Shown here in pieces: positions 25,531 to 36,771 of a stretch of DNA of 64,000 bases (its first letter is position 1; each line of letters opens with the position of its first letter). Origin of the DNA: Rheum nobile (Eukaryota > Streptophyta > Magnoliopsida > Caryophyllales > Polygonaceae); the NCBI GenBank assembly GCA_027886185.1, contig WOAB01000884.1, forward strand, positions 248,001-312,000, written 5' to 3'. Under the pieces are notes generated by a model that ran no database searches, had not been told where the DNA came from, and saw only the letters and a list, made by a program, of their open reading frames with translations. A program made the translations under genes and the position numbers.

Positions 25531-26665
25531 TGTAGGATCGTGATTGTTAGATAAAAATTTAAGGAACTCAGAATATCAATTCTCAGTTCCTTTCGCAGCG
25601 GAAATAAACAATCAAACAAATGACCAGTTCCTTATAGTGGAAACCTTTGATTGTCAACTCGCAATCCAGGATAAAAACCACTACCTTTCTTTCGAAAGGA
25701 TTTCAAAGTCTACTTCTTGATTTCTTATCTCTTTTGGTTACAGCTTATCCTAGGAACGAACACACAGTTCCTTTGCCTTACACACAGTTAGACAATCCTA
25801 GATAACTTAACACAATCAATAATCAATCCAAGAAACAGACTTTCGCACCTAGGAACTATCACTTACAGTCACATGAACTTAGCACTCAGCTCTTCTTCCT
25901 TGACTAGTTCCTCTTGATCTCGGTTTGCTTTGATGATCTTGTTTGGAGCTTCACACTAGATATTTGCTAATGAGTGTGAGTCGTGTTTTTGTGCTCGAAG
26001 ATAACCCTTGGGTTAGTCTTCCTTTTATAGAGGCTTCTTCGCAGCTCGATCCTCTCTGGGTTCCCACAGATTGAGCTTGCCCTAGATTGAGTGGTTCTCC
26101 TTGATTCACGTTGTTCTTGGCATGTGCAAACAACCTAGGCAGCTCTGAATCTCTCTTGGTTGGTCAACTACCTCAGACGATCCTTGCAATGTCATTGTCC
26201 AAACGCTTTCGTCCGAGGTTGACTAAGCTGGCCGCTTGGGAACCGTCTTCTGGACAGCGACGTCTTCATGTCCTGTCGCTTTCATCGTCTCTGTCTGAGG
26301 TAGAGGTTCTCTAGGCATCTTGTTCTTTAGCTCTTGGACCTTGGTAGGATTTTGGAAGCTTCGGACAAGTCGTTTTCGACTCCTTTTGTCCGAGGTTGTG
26401 TGTCCCCAGATTTCTCGGGAATCGCAATGTCGCAAGCTTCATTTCTGGGCACACTTGGGTTCCTCTGGATTCCTTCAGCTGTCTTGTTCCTTTGGTTCCC
26501 TAGTTCTATTTGGCTTTCATGCCTTTGGTAAATTCCTGTGGTTCCTTAAAAACACATCTTTGAGATAAAACATTAGTATCATAATATTTGTCATCTTCAA
26601 AAGTAGAGAAACTGAGGAACGAAACTCTCAGGGGAACCTAAGTTCCAGAGTTCCGTTTCCTAACA
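25531..26665 (-). repeat. 5' LTR of element C
   Basis: It runs from TGTAGGATCG to TTCCTAACA on the plus strand and is 1135 bp. It abuts gypsy element G at 26666 without a duplication of the left flank. TATAAAA in reverse is at 26023-26029. Confidence 0.95.
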
Positions 26666-27230
26666 TGGTGTGCCATGGATGCTCTACTCTGGAGTAGTAC
26701 GTGGATACAGCCTACAAGTTGGAAGTGACTCTAGAAGAGTCGACAAAGAAACGTAATCGCCAGGGGTCAATGCAGAATCAGCCTCAGGCGAGTGGATTCA
26801 AACGTCCCGCGCCACCGTCTAACTTTGCTAAATCTGGCCGAACGAAAACAGATATGACTCATGGAGGGTCTACGCAGTTTTCGGGTCAGGGCAAGAATCT
26901 GATCCAGTGCTACAACTGTGGTACGCACGGGCACAAGAGCAATGAGTGCCCGAAGGAGAAGAAGACGTGTTTTGGATGTGGAAATGTGGGGCACATGCAG
27001 ACATTTTGTCCGCAGAGGAGGCTGAAAGGAGCTGAATCACAGCAAGGGTCTGTTAGTCAGAACAATCGACCTAGGTTTAGACCAGTGGAAGCTCCTAGTC
27101 CTTCAACGTAGACGACTGCGCAAAACAAGGGGAAAGCCCCAACTGCTTCTGGAGGTCAAGGTCAACGCCTTTACGAGATGCGTGAGGCGGATGGACCCAA
27201 TGCTCCAATTGCTTAAGGTACTTTATACCT
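26666..27230 (+). pseudogene. G gag C-terminus with two zinc knuckles
   Basis: The frame enters from the C border. Two CCHC-type motifs are visible, CYNCGTHGHKSNEC at about 26909-26950 and CFGCGNVGHMQTFC at about 26969-27010. A stop (TAG) at 27109-27111 and another near 27214 interrupt the linker to protease. The capsid part is missing. Confidence 0.85.
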
Positions 27231-29704
27231 TCATTCTACTTCAGTATGTATATTGTTTGATTCGGGTGCTACCCATTCTTTTATTTCGGAGAGTTGTGTT
27301 AGTAAGTTAGGCTTAGTATGCAACGAGGCTTGTGAGTCTTTCATTGTGAATCTTCCTAATGGTGAACATTTAGTGGGCACCAAGCGTCTGTCAGAATTTC
27401 CGATTACCATCCAGGGTAAGAAGTTTGAAGCAGATTTGATCTGTATAGCCATGGCTCCATACGACATTATTCTCGGTATGGATTGGCTGACGCGTCATGG
27501 GGCGGTAATCGATTTTAACTTAAGAACAGTGACGGTGTCATCTGGGGGCCAGTTTGTATGCAAATTCAAGGGTCGTAATGACGCTGATAATGGCAGGCTT
27601 ATCAATGTGATGGTTGCATTTAAGCTACTTCGACAAGGTTGTGTCGGGTACTTGTGCTATCTGGACGAGCCCAAGAAAGATGAGCCATCAGTTCTTGATA
27701 TTCCAGTCATTCGTGAGTTTTCGGATGTCTTTCCGAAGGAAATTCCTGGTTTACCCCCGTATTGTGACGTGAAGTTTACCATTGATCTCGAGCCTAGTAC
27801 CACGCCGATCTCTAAGGCACCGTACCAGATGGCTCCTGCTGAGATGCATGAGTTGAATAAGCAACTCGAGGATCTTCTTGAGAAGGGCTATATAAGGCCG
27901 AGCGCATCACCTTGGGGCGCTCCGGTCTTGTTCGTCAAGAAGAAGGATGGATCGTTCCGACTTTGTATTGACTATCGAGAGTTGAATAAAGTCACGATCA
28001 AGAACAAGTATCCATTACCGAGGATTGATAATCTGTTGGATCAACTACAGGGAGCAAAAGTCTTTTCCAAAATCGATATGAGATCTGGTTACCATCAGCT
28101 CAGGATTCGTGAGGAAGATATTCCGAGGACTGCGTTTCGGACGAGATATGGTCACTACGAGTTCGTAGTCATGCCATTTGGACTTACCAATGCTCCAGCA
28201 GTTTTCATGGATCTAATGCATCGATGTTTCCACCAATACTTGGATAAGTTCGTAGTGGTCTTCATCGACGATATTTTGATCTATTCCCCGAGCGAGGAAG
28301 CTCAAAAGGAACATCTTCGGATTACCTTGTCAGTCCTTAGACAGAATCGGCTATACGCAAAGTTGTCTAAGTGTGACTTTTGGATCAAGGAAGTGGCTTT
28401 CTTAGGCCATGTGATCAATGAGAATGGGGTTATGGTTGATCCCCAGAAGATTGAAGCGGTAGCTAACTGGAAGCGGCCTCAAAATGTGAAAGAGGTGCGC
28501 AGTTTTCTTAGACTTGCTGGATATTATAGACGGTTCGTGGATGGACTTTCTAAGATCGCTCTACCTATGACCGGTCTGCTCCACAAAGTCCACAAGAAGT
28601 TTGTCTGGGATGACAAGTGTGAGGCCAGTTTTCAGAAGTTGAAGAGTGTCTGACCTCTGCACCAGTGTTAGCACTACCAGAATGGAAATGGGAGGATATT
28701 GCTATGTATTTCGTCACAGGGCTACCAAGGACTCAAAGTCGAAAGGATACGATATGGGTAATCATTGACAAGCTCACGAAGAGTGCTCACTTTGTGGCTA
28801 TCAAGTCAACATGGGGAACCCAGAAGCTATCAGAAGTATTCCTATATGAGATTGTCCGTTTGCATGGTACTCCAAAGACCATTGTATTGGATCGAGATGG
28901 CCGATTCATGTCAAGATTCTAGAAAGAATTACACAAGGCCATGGGAACCGAGTTGAGATTCAGTACTGCGTTTCATCCTTAGACGGATGGACAGTCTGAG
29001 AGGACCATCCAGACCTTGGAAGATATGCTAAGAGCTTGTACACTCGATCGTCCGACTAGCTGGAAGAACAGCCTGAGTCTGATTGAGTTCACATACAACA
29101 ACAGTTGGCATGCTACCATAAAGATGGCTCCATTCGAGGCTTTGTACGGTCGAAGGTGCAGATCTCCGATTTGTTAGGATGAGAATGCCGACAAGGTTCT
29201 GCTCGGACCGGAGTTAGTCAAAAGGACTGCCTCGGACATTGCTTTAATTAGACAAAGGATGTTGACAGCTCAGAGTCGACAAAAGTCTTATGCAGATCTG
29301 AAGCGTAGGAATGTCGAGTTTGAGGTTGGTGACAAAGTATTTGTCAGGGTGTCGCCATCCAAAGGTGTGTTAGATTCGGTAAGCGTGGGAAGCTTAACCC
29401 TCGCTACGTGGGACCGTTTGAGATCCTTGCAAGAGTAGGGTCTCTAGCGTATCGTTTGGCATTGCCGCCATCGGCGCATCCAGTGCATAACGTGTTCCAC
29501 GTATCTTTGTTGAGGAAGTACGTACCAGACGAGTCTCATGTGCTGAGTTATGAAGACATTGAGATTCAGGCAAATGGTACCTACGAGGAGATACCGGCGC
29601 GTATTCTCGAGCGTCGTGAGAAGCAGTTGTGCAGCAAGGTGGTACCTTTGGTACGGATTTTATGGTCCAAGTCAGGAACTGAAGAGGTTACTTGGGAAAC
29701 CTAG
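27231..29704 (+). pseudogene. G pol: protease, reverse transcriptase, truncated integrase, chromodomain-like end; RNase H missing
   Basis: The protease motif LFDSGATHSF is at about 27250-27280. Reverse transcriptase is open to 28653, with CIDYRELN, SKIDMRSGYHQ, the catalytic box as FIDD at 28261-28272, and GLTNAP. At about 28655-28690 the sequence jumps from the start of RNase H (APVLALP in a shifted frame) directly to the integrase core (WEDIAMYFVTGLP). RNase H and the integrase zinc finger are thus deleted. The rest of integrase has three stops (28921, 28980, 29175) and a frameshift near 29380. The C-terminus at 29408-29704 holds the GPFEILARVG block and a chromodomain-like end (WSKSGTEEVTWE), which in chromoviruses is thought to guide insertion to heterochromatin. 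Confidence 0.92.
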
Positions 29705-29778
29705 GAGACTGAGGCGGATATGATTAGTCATTTTCCCGAGCTATTTTCGGCCTAGTTTCGGGGTCGAAACTTTTTTTT

Positions 29779-29791
29779 AAGGGGGAGGTGA
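29779..29791 (+). promoter_or_regulatory. Polypurine tract of G
   Basis: AAGGGGGAGGTGA abuts the TGTAATACC start of the LTR, the usual arrangement for Tekay elements. Confidence 0.9.
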
Positions 29792-30188
29792 TGTAATACC
29801 CCTCATTTTAGTAAAGAGTATTTTGGTAATTTTCCAAACTCTCGTACTGTAGTCGGATTATTTTCAGAGGAGTTCGGATTTTCTGTAAAATCCTTGATCT
29901 CCGTAATAATTCCTTGAGTGGTATAAAATACATTCGATATATTTTCGGGACATAGAATATTTGTTTGGATACAAATATATTTAACCCGGGGTTAAAACCC
30001 ATACCCATAATTCTTCTCGGACAAAAGAGGGCGAAAGAGGCAGAAATTTGCCTCCACCGTACCCCGCGGTGGCATCATTGTTTTTCTGCTCCGCCGGCTT
30101 CGATCGTCACGCTGCCTGAGCTGCTTGTCCTATCCGGTCGGGGGCAAGGCGGTTTGGGGTGCTGCTTGCTTGGCTTGCTTGCTTGGCC

Positions 30189-30195
30189 TATAAAA
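30189..30195 (+). promoter_or_regulatory. TATA box of the G LTR
   Basis: TATAAAA in the context GGCCTATAAAAGGAG, about 40 bp before the CT run. It is a strong plant TATA match in the middle part of the LTR. Confidence 0.7.
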
Positions 30196-30232
30196 GGAGA
30201 AGACCTGGAGGCTGGGAAAGGCACCCAATCCG

Positions 30233-30234
<2 letters not shown>

Positions 30235-30298
<64 letters not shown>
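30235..30298. repeat. (CT)n microsatellite, about 32 units
   Basis: An uninterrupted CT run of about 64 bp lies just after the expected transcription start of the G LTR. Any protein read from it is an artefact. Confidence 0.97.
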
Positions 30299-30303
<5 letters not shown>

Positions 30304-30922
30304 CCTCTTGTTCCATTGACGCCGAAAAGCTCAAGCTCTCGCCGGAAAAGCTTCGTTCTTCGCCGGCGCTCTTGTTAGAAGTGGTGGTGCTCTCAAGGTG
30401 GTCCTTTGGAAGTCCAAGGAATCCAGAAGTCGGAGCCACCACGAGTCGAGCCCCCGTCGTCTTCCCCGATGAGGTTTTCTTCCTCGTTGTGTCGTCGGAG
30501 TTCGTCGTCCCCAATGACCGCACCCGCAGCCGCACCCGCGGCAGAGCCACCGCACCCACGGTGTGCCTGAGCGCTTTTGGTTGTGGCTTGGGTTTTGTGG
30601 TCTCGATTGGGATTTCCGTTCTTTCGATTTCGCTCGTCTTTCCTTAGATTCGTATATTTTATTATCGAATCTAACTTAGGGTTTCGTTATGGGTCGTTCC
30701 GTAGGGATCTGAAATCCGAGTTTTGTCCTCGTTTCGGACCCGAAAACCCGTTGTCTTTGAGCTTCGTTGAGCTTCGTCTAACCTAAGGCAAGTGGCGGTT
30801 CGCTCTTGCTTATCATTCCATATTTATATTAATTATCAATTGTTTAATTTTTAATTAATTTGGGATGAATGTTGTTTTCGTCTGGGAACAGTTTTGATAA
30901 CTGTATATGATTTAAAAAGGAA

Positions 30923-31040
30923 TATTATAATAGGTTGTATATACTGCTAGAAACAACGCTATTATATATATATATATATATGATTGAAATACAGATATTA
31001 TAATAGGTTATATATATTGCTAGAAACAACGCTATTATAT
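30923..31040. repeat. Duplicated 45-bp segment in the G LTR, with a TA run between
   Basis: The segment 30923-30967 is repeated with few changes at 30996-31040. A (TA)n run at 30963-30981 lies between them, which may have promoted the duplication. Confidence 0.85.
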
Positions 31041-32146
31041 CTGTTATTTGCCTCGATGGCATTGATGTGGATTATGGCTCATATGTTTTAACTATTTAGT
31101 TAAAACGAGTATTCGTAGGAACACTATGTACCTTGCGAGGTTTAGTTGTTTCTTTATAACTGGTGCTATGTGGATTTTTCCCTAGTACTCTCTCTGGTCA
31201 TGACCATGCCCTTACTCAGGGTTGGATTATCTCTTGTGAGGAGATATCCCTTTTACATCTCTTGTGAGGAGGTATTATAAAACCTTATAACGTAAATGTA
31301 CGTTTTGGAATTAAATAAGATAAGTGCGATTAGGCACATAACTAATGAACCTTGGGCGAGAAGTACAACGTGGAAACTCGTCTGGGCTTCGATTAGAGTA
31401 AGTCCACCTTCCGAATCTGAATTCGCATTATGCGGTGAGGTTGGTCGTGGACCCAAATAGTCAAGTCGTTTTTAAACGTTTGCGTGAAACTTTAATGTTC
31501 CCAAACACTTGTCATACTTCCGATAAAACTCAATTCGTTGGAGCCTTCTCTTCAGATGTTTCCTTAAGACTCAATCTTTCAGAGTCTTCTCTTGATCATA
31601 CCTTTTCGTATATTTCAGTAGGAGTATGGTGGTTGACTATCGTCATCGACTTTTATTCGAGAAGCGATGAGTCTAACCTAATACGACTACTTAGAACCTT
31701 TCTGTTTTACCCTTGCATAGTCTTTCATTAGACTAATCAACCGGTTTTATTCCCTTGCATGGTTGGCTGGTGTCATCCGTCTCATACGACACATCAGATA
31801 AACTGCAGTTCCATGAAGGCTAGAAACGACGGTGAAGGCAGATTCAATTTTGAAGTGTTTTAACAAGGTTGAGATCCTAGGTGTGTGATCGCTAGATCAA
31901 GACTTTTGTGTCATTTATTTTAAAAAGACTTCCGTTGTATTAAGACTTCCGCTATAATATATTTTGGTTGTATTTGGATTATGGATGCAATTCCGAAACT
32001 TTGATTTAATCCAATACTATGACATTTCGTATTATAAATGTTGTTTTATGATTTGTATAAACTGGTTAAGCCTTGGGTGGCTTCGGATGTGGAATCTGAG
32101 GTCACTGTCGGTGATACCTTTCAAGGATATATTTGGGGGTGTTACA

Positions 32147-33018
32147 ATGTTCCTCACAGAAGTTGAAGAACATAGAGTTTTCAAACTCCGTTCCATGGTC
32201 GGATCTTATAGCCTTCAGCTTCTTTCCCAAACTTGTTTCCACCTTCTTGATGAACGCCTCGAACTCATAGAAGACTTCATCCTTCGAAGACAGAAAATAT
32301 GTCCAAGTGAATCTAGAATAATCATCGACAATTATGAAAACATACATGTTCCCTCCATGACTTCTTATCCTCATGGGACCACAGAGATCCATATGGATCA
32401 GTTCTAAAGGATGAGAGGTTGTTACATCAGGTTTAATATTGAATGAGGAACGGGTATGTTTTCCTTTCACACAAGCATCACAGACACCATGGAACTCTGA
32501 TCGAACATTTGGGACACCACGAACATGTTCCTTTGTATACAGCTTGTGAATGAGTCGAAGATTTGCATGTCCAAGCCTTCTATGCCACAGTTCTGTCTCA
32601 TCAGCTATAGACGCAAAGCATAGAACTTCCTTTGGATTGAATTTCTTGTCCACAATGTACACATCCTTGAATCTGACTCTTCTTAAGATTATGTTCTTGG
32701 TTTCACGATCTTTGATGTAGCATTCTTGTGAAGTAAAGACCGTCTTGTTGTTCCCTTGGTCGCAAAGCTGTGCAACACTCAACAAACTAAAACCAAGTTC
32801 ATGAACTAAACTAACTTCTTTTACCGTGATACTGGAGTTTAGTTTTGTTTCGCCTGTTCCAATGATTTCTCTGCATCTCTTGTCCCCAAGAGCAACACTC
32901 CCTCTTGAGTGTTTGTGAAGTGAGGTAAGTTGATCTTCTTTTCCGGTCATGTGGCATGAACAAGCGCTGTCAATATACCACTTCTCGTTCCCCCTCACTT
33001 CAACCTGCACAGAAAAAG
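32147..33018 (-). pseudogene. B pol start: protease and integrase, cut by G
   Basis: The frame shows the protease motif WYIDSACSCHMTG (about 32985-32945), the integrase zinc region (H-H-C-C, around 32610-32480), MDLCGPM and the core up to SDHGTEFEN and NFCEEH. It ends at 32147, where the G LTR begins. The third catalytic residue (Glu) and everything after it are absent from the window. The sequence is clearly related to A and C but in a different family. Confidence 0.92.
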
Positions 33019-34892
33019 TTAAGATTTGGCGACCCAGGCAAGCTTAGCCTTACCTGGTCGAGACATATAATGCAATTGTTCCCTAGAAATAGTTCTATCA
33101 ATGATGACAGTTTTCTTCCTAGACTTAGCATGATTATGATTGTGCATATGTGAATCATCATAAAAGTCATTCAAGTTCACATTATTGCTCCTGTTGTTCC
33201 TTCTCTTTGTCTTGCTCCTCAGAGAACTTCTTTTTCTTTTCACAGTCTCTCTGCAAATGTTTGTTGTCCCCACAATACCAACACAGCTTGAACTGGTCCA
33301 TCTGAACATACTTTCTATTGGGAACAACACTCTTGCGTTGTTTCGCATGTTCTGGACAAGGAACGTTGGATTGCTTCCCTTGAGACTGCTTGAGAAAGAT
33401 CTTGTGGGCGGGTTGTTCAGTGTACCACGACTGGTTTTCATCCAGTCCACTCTCAAGGACCTTGACTCGTTCCTCAAGATTGCAATTCTTCTCCCTAGCA
33501 TCTTGGAGTTCCCTATCTCTTGCTCCACGTAATTCTAGAATAGATGGATCATCTTCTGTTTGCTTGGAACCTGTATAACCAATGCCATACCTAGCTTCGA
33601 CGAACTGAATGTTGTCAGTTTCATCTTTCTGTTCCATTAGCACATAATGAATCTTGTGAACATAAGCTTTCATCTCAGACATCTGTTCTTCAAGCTTGGT
33701 TGGTCCAGCTACACTTCTTGCATCAGTATTGTTAGAGACTTCATTCATAAGCAAAGAGACTTTTTCATTTCTTAACCTCTGAAGTTCCTCATGATTAGCA
33801 TCATATAAAGAACAAGGAACAGTTGAGCTACTAGCAGGATTTACCTCGACATCCTCAGAAGAATCGTTGATGGCCATTGCACATATCTTGCCACTCCAGG
33901 CTTCAGGGTCTTCACCATCTGAGTCATCCTCATTGCCCTATACAGCAACGAAAGCTTTCTTCTCATCGTTCCCAGAAGGTTTGCTTGGTTTCTTGGGCTT
34001 TGGGCATGAACTAGAGTAGTGACCCTTTTCATTGCAGTTGTAGCACGTGATATCCTTGATGTCACGAGTCTCACTGTTCCCACCTCTATTGTTTCTTCCT
34101 TTGTTGTAGAGGGAACGCATGACTTTGGTTAGCAACCACCTTAGGATCATCGGAGCCATCATTATCATCGAGGTCATTTTCAATCCTATCAACAGCCTTT
34201 CCAACCATCAAAGCGATTCCTTTTTCCTTGGAATCCTTGTTTCTTCCAGCCTTCTCTTCATTGTCATACTTTTGGATCTTGCTAAAGACCTCATGGAATG
34301 TCAGTTTGACAGTGTTCGGGTTCTCTTTTAGAATTGCCTTGGTCATCGCATGACGATGAGGAAGCCCATCAATGATAATAAGGATCTTCTCGTCAGGGAG
34401 GATTTCTTTATCCGAGATCGAGTGAGCAGTCAAGTTTGTAGTGATTTTCTCAAACCTGGCTTGGTAGGAACTCACATCTTCTTTCTCTTCCATTTTGAAA
34501 TTGTAGAAGTCCTTCTTAGCAGTGAAACGATCAATCTCACGAAGGTCCTTGCTTCCCATGTACATTTGTTCCAGGGCAAGCCATTTAGCATTGGCGGATT
34601 CACAATATTGAAGCTTTTGCACATCTTGCTGATTAAGAGCATTGTTGATGAGCATAGTAGCCTTGCAGTTCTTCTCCATGATTTTGAGATCCTCTTGATC
34701 CCATTTCTTCAGTTTCTTCTTTTTCTCAAGATCAACAATCTCAAGATCTCCAAGGGAGATGACCAACCAACATTGGTAATCATTGCTTTGCACCCACTTG
34801 ATGAAGAGAGCCTTCCAATGTTGGTATTGGCCAGCGAGCAAGAGAGGAGGCCTTGAAGAGTTCAAACCAACTTTGACAGTGGTAGGAGACAT
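33019..34892 (-). pseudogene. B gag with two zinc knuckles; frameshifts
   Basis: The frame starts at ATG 34892 (MSPTTVKVGL), just after the primer site. A copia capsid region fills the first 260 residues. A frameshift lies near 34100, and the first knuckle CYNCNEKGHYSSSC is at about 34050-34010. A stop near 33936-33940 interrupts the next segment, which has coiled-coil character. The second knuckle, CWYCGDNKHLQRDC, is at about 33290-33250, followed by a frameshift near 33190. The last stretch ends KLAWVAKS with a TAA at 33019-33021. The paired, widely spaced knuckles match A and C. Confidence 0.9.
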
Positions 34893-34937
34893 CGTTACCT
34901 GAAAATCTGAAAGTAACACACAATCTAGAACAAACCT

Positions 34938-34949
34938 GCTCTGATACCA
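34938..34949 (-). other. Primer-binding site of B (initiator tRNA-Met type)
   Basis: The reverse complement reads TGGTATCAGAGC, two bases from the LTR start at 34952. Confidence 0.9.
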
Positions 34950-34951
34950 AT

Positions 34952-35814
34952 TGTAGAATCGAGTGTGTTAGTACAAGGAACGGTATAACTGTTCCTTGGG
35001 CAGCGAAATATCATAACAGAATAACAGAGTAACAGACAAAGTTCCTTAGAGAGGAAAACTTAATCAACCAACTAGTTGACTAAGAAAAACCTCTACCTCT
35101 AGGTTTCCCTAGTAGGATTTCGAAAGTCTACTTGTGTTATTAATCCTAGAATTACAAACAAGCAAGTCTTATCTCAATCTAGTTTACTCCTAGATATCTA
35201 GACCTTTGAATGTAACGTTCCTAACAACACTTGAGACAATCAAAACCCTAACAAGTACTCAACTCACCAAAGTCTCGTCCTTGTAAGTTCTTTCTTCTTC
35301 CGAATGCTATTCTCTGTAGGAAACGCCGTGAATCACTTTTTAAATGAAGTTTGCAACTTTCTATTTTATAGTCTAGGTATTCTATCTAATTTACCCTAGT
35401 TTTACTTATGGAAGATAAGATAAAATAATTCTATACAATCTTTACTAATCTATCCTAACTAGAATATCTCCAACGAGATTATTTCTTGCGGCCCAAGTTG
35501 CTCCTTCAATCTTTGTTTCCATAAAAGAAAGATTCGGCAGGCGCAAGGGTTCACAGCGCGCGTCATGTGTTCCTTGGCGCTGTTCCCTTTCCTTTTCTGA
35601 TCAACAACGCGCGTCTTTCTTTCTCTTTCGTTCCAGCGTGTTGTTTCTCATTGTTGGCTTCTATGTTCCTTGTATTCTCTGTTTTGATTCTTCACTTGGT
35701 TTTCATCGTTCCTTTGAATCTTTTGTTTCCTGAAACTCATAGTCACACTAAAAACCATCAAATGCCATTGAGTTTATCATCATCAAAACTAGAGGGAACA
35801 TCATCGTTCCAACA
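34952..35814 (-). repeat. 5' LTR of element B
   Basis: It is 863 bp, the partner of 12780-13642, with a TATA box in reverse at 35364-35370. It is followed by the target duplication AGCTC at 35815-35819. Confidence 0.95.
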
Positions 35815-36165
35815 AGCTCCCTCAGCAGGCACTGATGGTGCTTGATTTGTCTTTCTCTGGCTAACCAATCTTGGTCCCAGCACATCTAATCCGTAGTTGC
35901 TTTGCTTTTCTTTGCTTATGTTCCATGTGTTTGCCTTGATTGCAATGTTGATCATGTTTGCTTATTTTGCTTATTTTGTAGTCATCCTTGCTGTTGTCTT
36001 TGCTTGTTTATTTTATATTAATGAAAAAGGGGTTGGTTGCTTATCAATATGTGTTATCTTTCCTTTTGCAATTCTCTTAAAGTTTTTGATGATGCCAAAA
36101 GGGGGAATATGATGGGTAGTCTAGCTGAGGGGGGACTAATCATGCTTTATTCTTTACTGTCTAAG

Positions 36166-36228
36166 GGGGAACTATTCAGTCTTAAAGGGGAACTATTCAG
36201 TCTTAAAGGGGAACTATTCTGTCTTAAA
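36166..36228 (+). repeat. Tandem repeat, 3 x 21 bp, each starting with a GGGGAA tract
   Basis: The units are 36166-36186, 36187-36207 and 36208-36228 (consensus GGGGAACTATTCAGTCTTAAA wobbling at one base). Each contains a potential polypurine primer, so the array multiplies the tract before the 3' LTR. Confidence 0.92.
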
Positions 36229-36281
36229 GGGAAAAACTTTCTTCATGCTACTGTCGTTATCTCATATATGTGTTAATTTTA

Positions 36282-36728
36282 CGGCTGTTCATCGGTCCAA
36301 AACCAAACCAAACCGAACCGAAACCAAATTTTGGAATTTTGTGGACCGAAAACCGAACCGAGTATGTTCGGTTCGGGTCGGGTTCGGTTCGGTTTTATTC
36401 TGTTCGGTTTTAGACTGAAATAACCGAACATTTGGAAATTAGGTTAATCTAGGTTATTGAACCGGGTTTTAGTGTACAAAACCGAATTAGACCGAACCGA
36501 ACTGGATCGAACTTGGACCGAACTAGACCGAACTGGACCAAACCGAATAAGGTTGCACTAGTTTATCTAGAAATCTAGGATTTTATTTTAATTTTAAAAA
36601 TAATCGATTTTGACCGAACCGAATAATGTTTTTATGCAAACCGAACCGAATATAGATCGGTTTGGCTTCGGTCCTATCGGTTCGGTTCGGTCCAAAATCG
36701 AATAAAAGCCGACCAATGAACATCCCTA
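36282..36728. mobile_element. MITE-like insertion with terminal inverted repeats, rich in CCGAAC motifs
   Basis: The left end GGCTGTTCATCGGTCC is matched in reverse by the right end (GGGATGTTCATTGGTCGG). The interior is packed with AACCGAACCGAA and its reverse complement, so much of it can fold on itself. There is no coding capacity. The flanks are AT-rich with an imperfect direct repeat (TAATTTT and TTATTTT), so the target duplication and superfamily (hAT or Mutator-like) are unsure. It lies within the purine-tract region of E0. Confidence 0.65.
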
Positions 36729-36758
36729 CTTATTTTGTCAAAGATGTTTGTCACCATC

Positions 36759-36771
36759 AAAAAGGGGAATT
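36759..36771 (+). promoter_or_regulatory. Polypurine tract of E0
   Basis: AAAAAGGGGAATT, preceded by CCATC, abuts the TG of the 3' LTR. Confidence 0.8.

Larger units (their letters stand above)
16026..26665 (-). mobile_element. C: Sirevirus-type Ty1/copia element, minus strand, same family as A, with mismatched flanks
   Basis: The LTRs at 16026-17159 and 25531-26665 (1134 and 1135 bp) are nearly identical. The primer site is at the right and the purine tract at the left. Gag, pol and env-like ORF are all present in order. The left flank is ATTTC (in B) and the right flank TGGTG (inside G), so there is no target duplication. This makes it likely that the present C joins the halves of two related insertions. 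It is the most complete Sirevirus in the window, with only a few disabling changes in gag and pol. Confidence 0.94.
26666..32146 (+). mobile_element. G: Ty3/gypsy Tekay-type chromovirus, left part missing
   Basis: The plus-strand order is gag end, protease, reverse transcriptase, integrase, chromodomain-like end, purine tract and a 2355-bp 3' LTR. The 5' LTR and most of gag are lost at the border with C. The right end lies in the integrase of B, so G inserted into B. The long LTR, the GGGGGAGGTGATGTAATACCCC junction and the protein sequence are typical of Tekay/Del elements. Confidence 0.9.
29792..32146 (+). repeat. 3' LTR of element G (2355 bp)
   Basis: It begins TGTAATACCCC and ends GGGTGTTACA, a perfect terminal inverted repeat typical of this lineage. 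It contains a TATA box, a long CT run and a duplicated 45-bp segment. It is followed by ATGTT and then by B integrase sequence. The 5' partner is missing. Confidence 0.9.
12780..35814 (-). mobile_element. B: Sirevirus-type Ty1/copia element, minus strand, interrupted by C and G
   Basis: The outer LTRs (12780-13642 and 34952-35814) are both 863 bp and nearly identical. The primer site is at the right end and the purine tract at the left end, so transcription would run right to left. B's own parts are gag and protease-integrase (34892-32147) at the right and the env-like ORF and 3' region (16025-13643) at the left. Integrase C-terminus, reverse transcriptase and RNase H are absent. The middle is occupied by G and C. 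B's gag differs clearly from that of A and C, so it is a different Sirevirus family. Confidence 0.93.
35820..36771 (+). other. E0 3' region: end of env-like ORF and repeated purine tracts
   Basis: The E0 frame ends at TGA 35843-35845. The rest is non-coding: the Sirevirus motif GATGATGCCAAAAGGGGGA is at 36088-36106, a three-unit tandem array of purine-tract-like sequence is at 36166-36228, and an inserted inverted-repeat element is at about 36282-36728. The final tract AAAAAGGGGAATT runs to the LTR. Confidence 0.8.

Noticed and set aside
30159..30647. ORFs with long Leu-Ser or Arg-Glu repeats
   Set aside because: They are produced by the (CT)n run in the G LTR.
33019..33528. B gag stop as an in-frame read-through stop exactly like that of A and C
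   Set aside because: In B the stop lies in a different frame from pol, so only the surrounding sequence pattern is shared.
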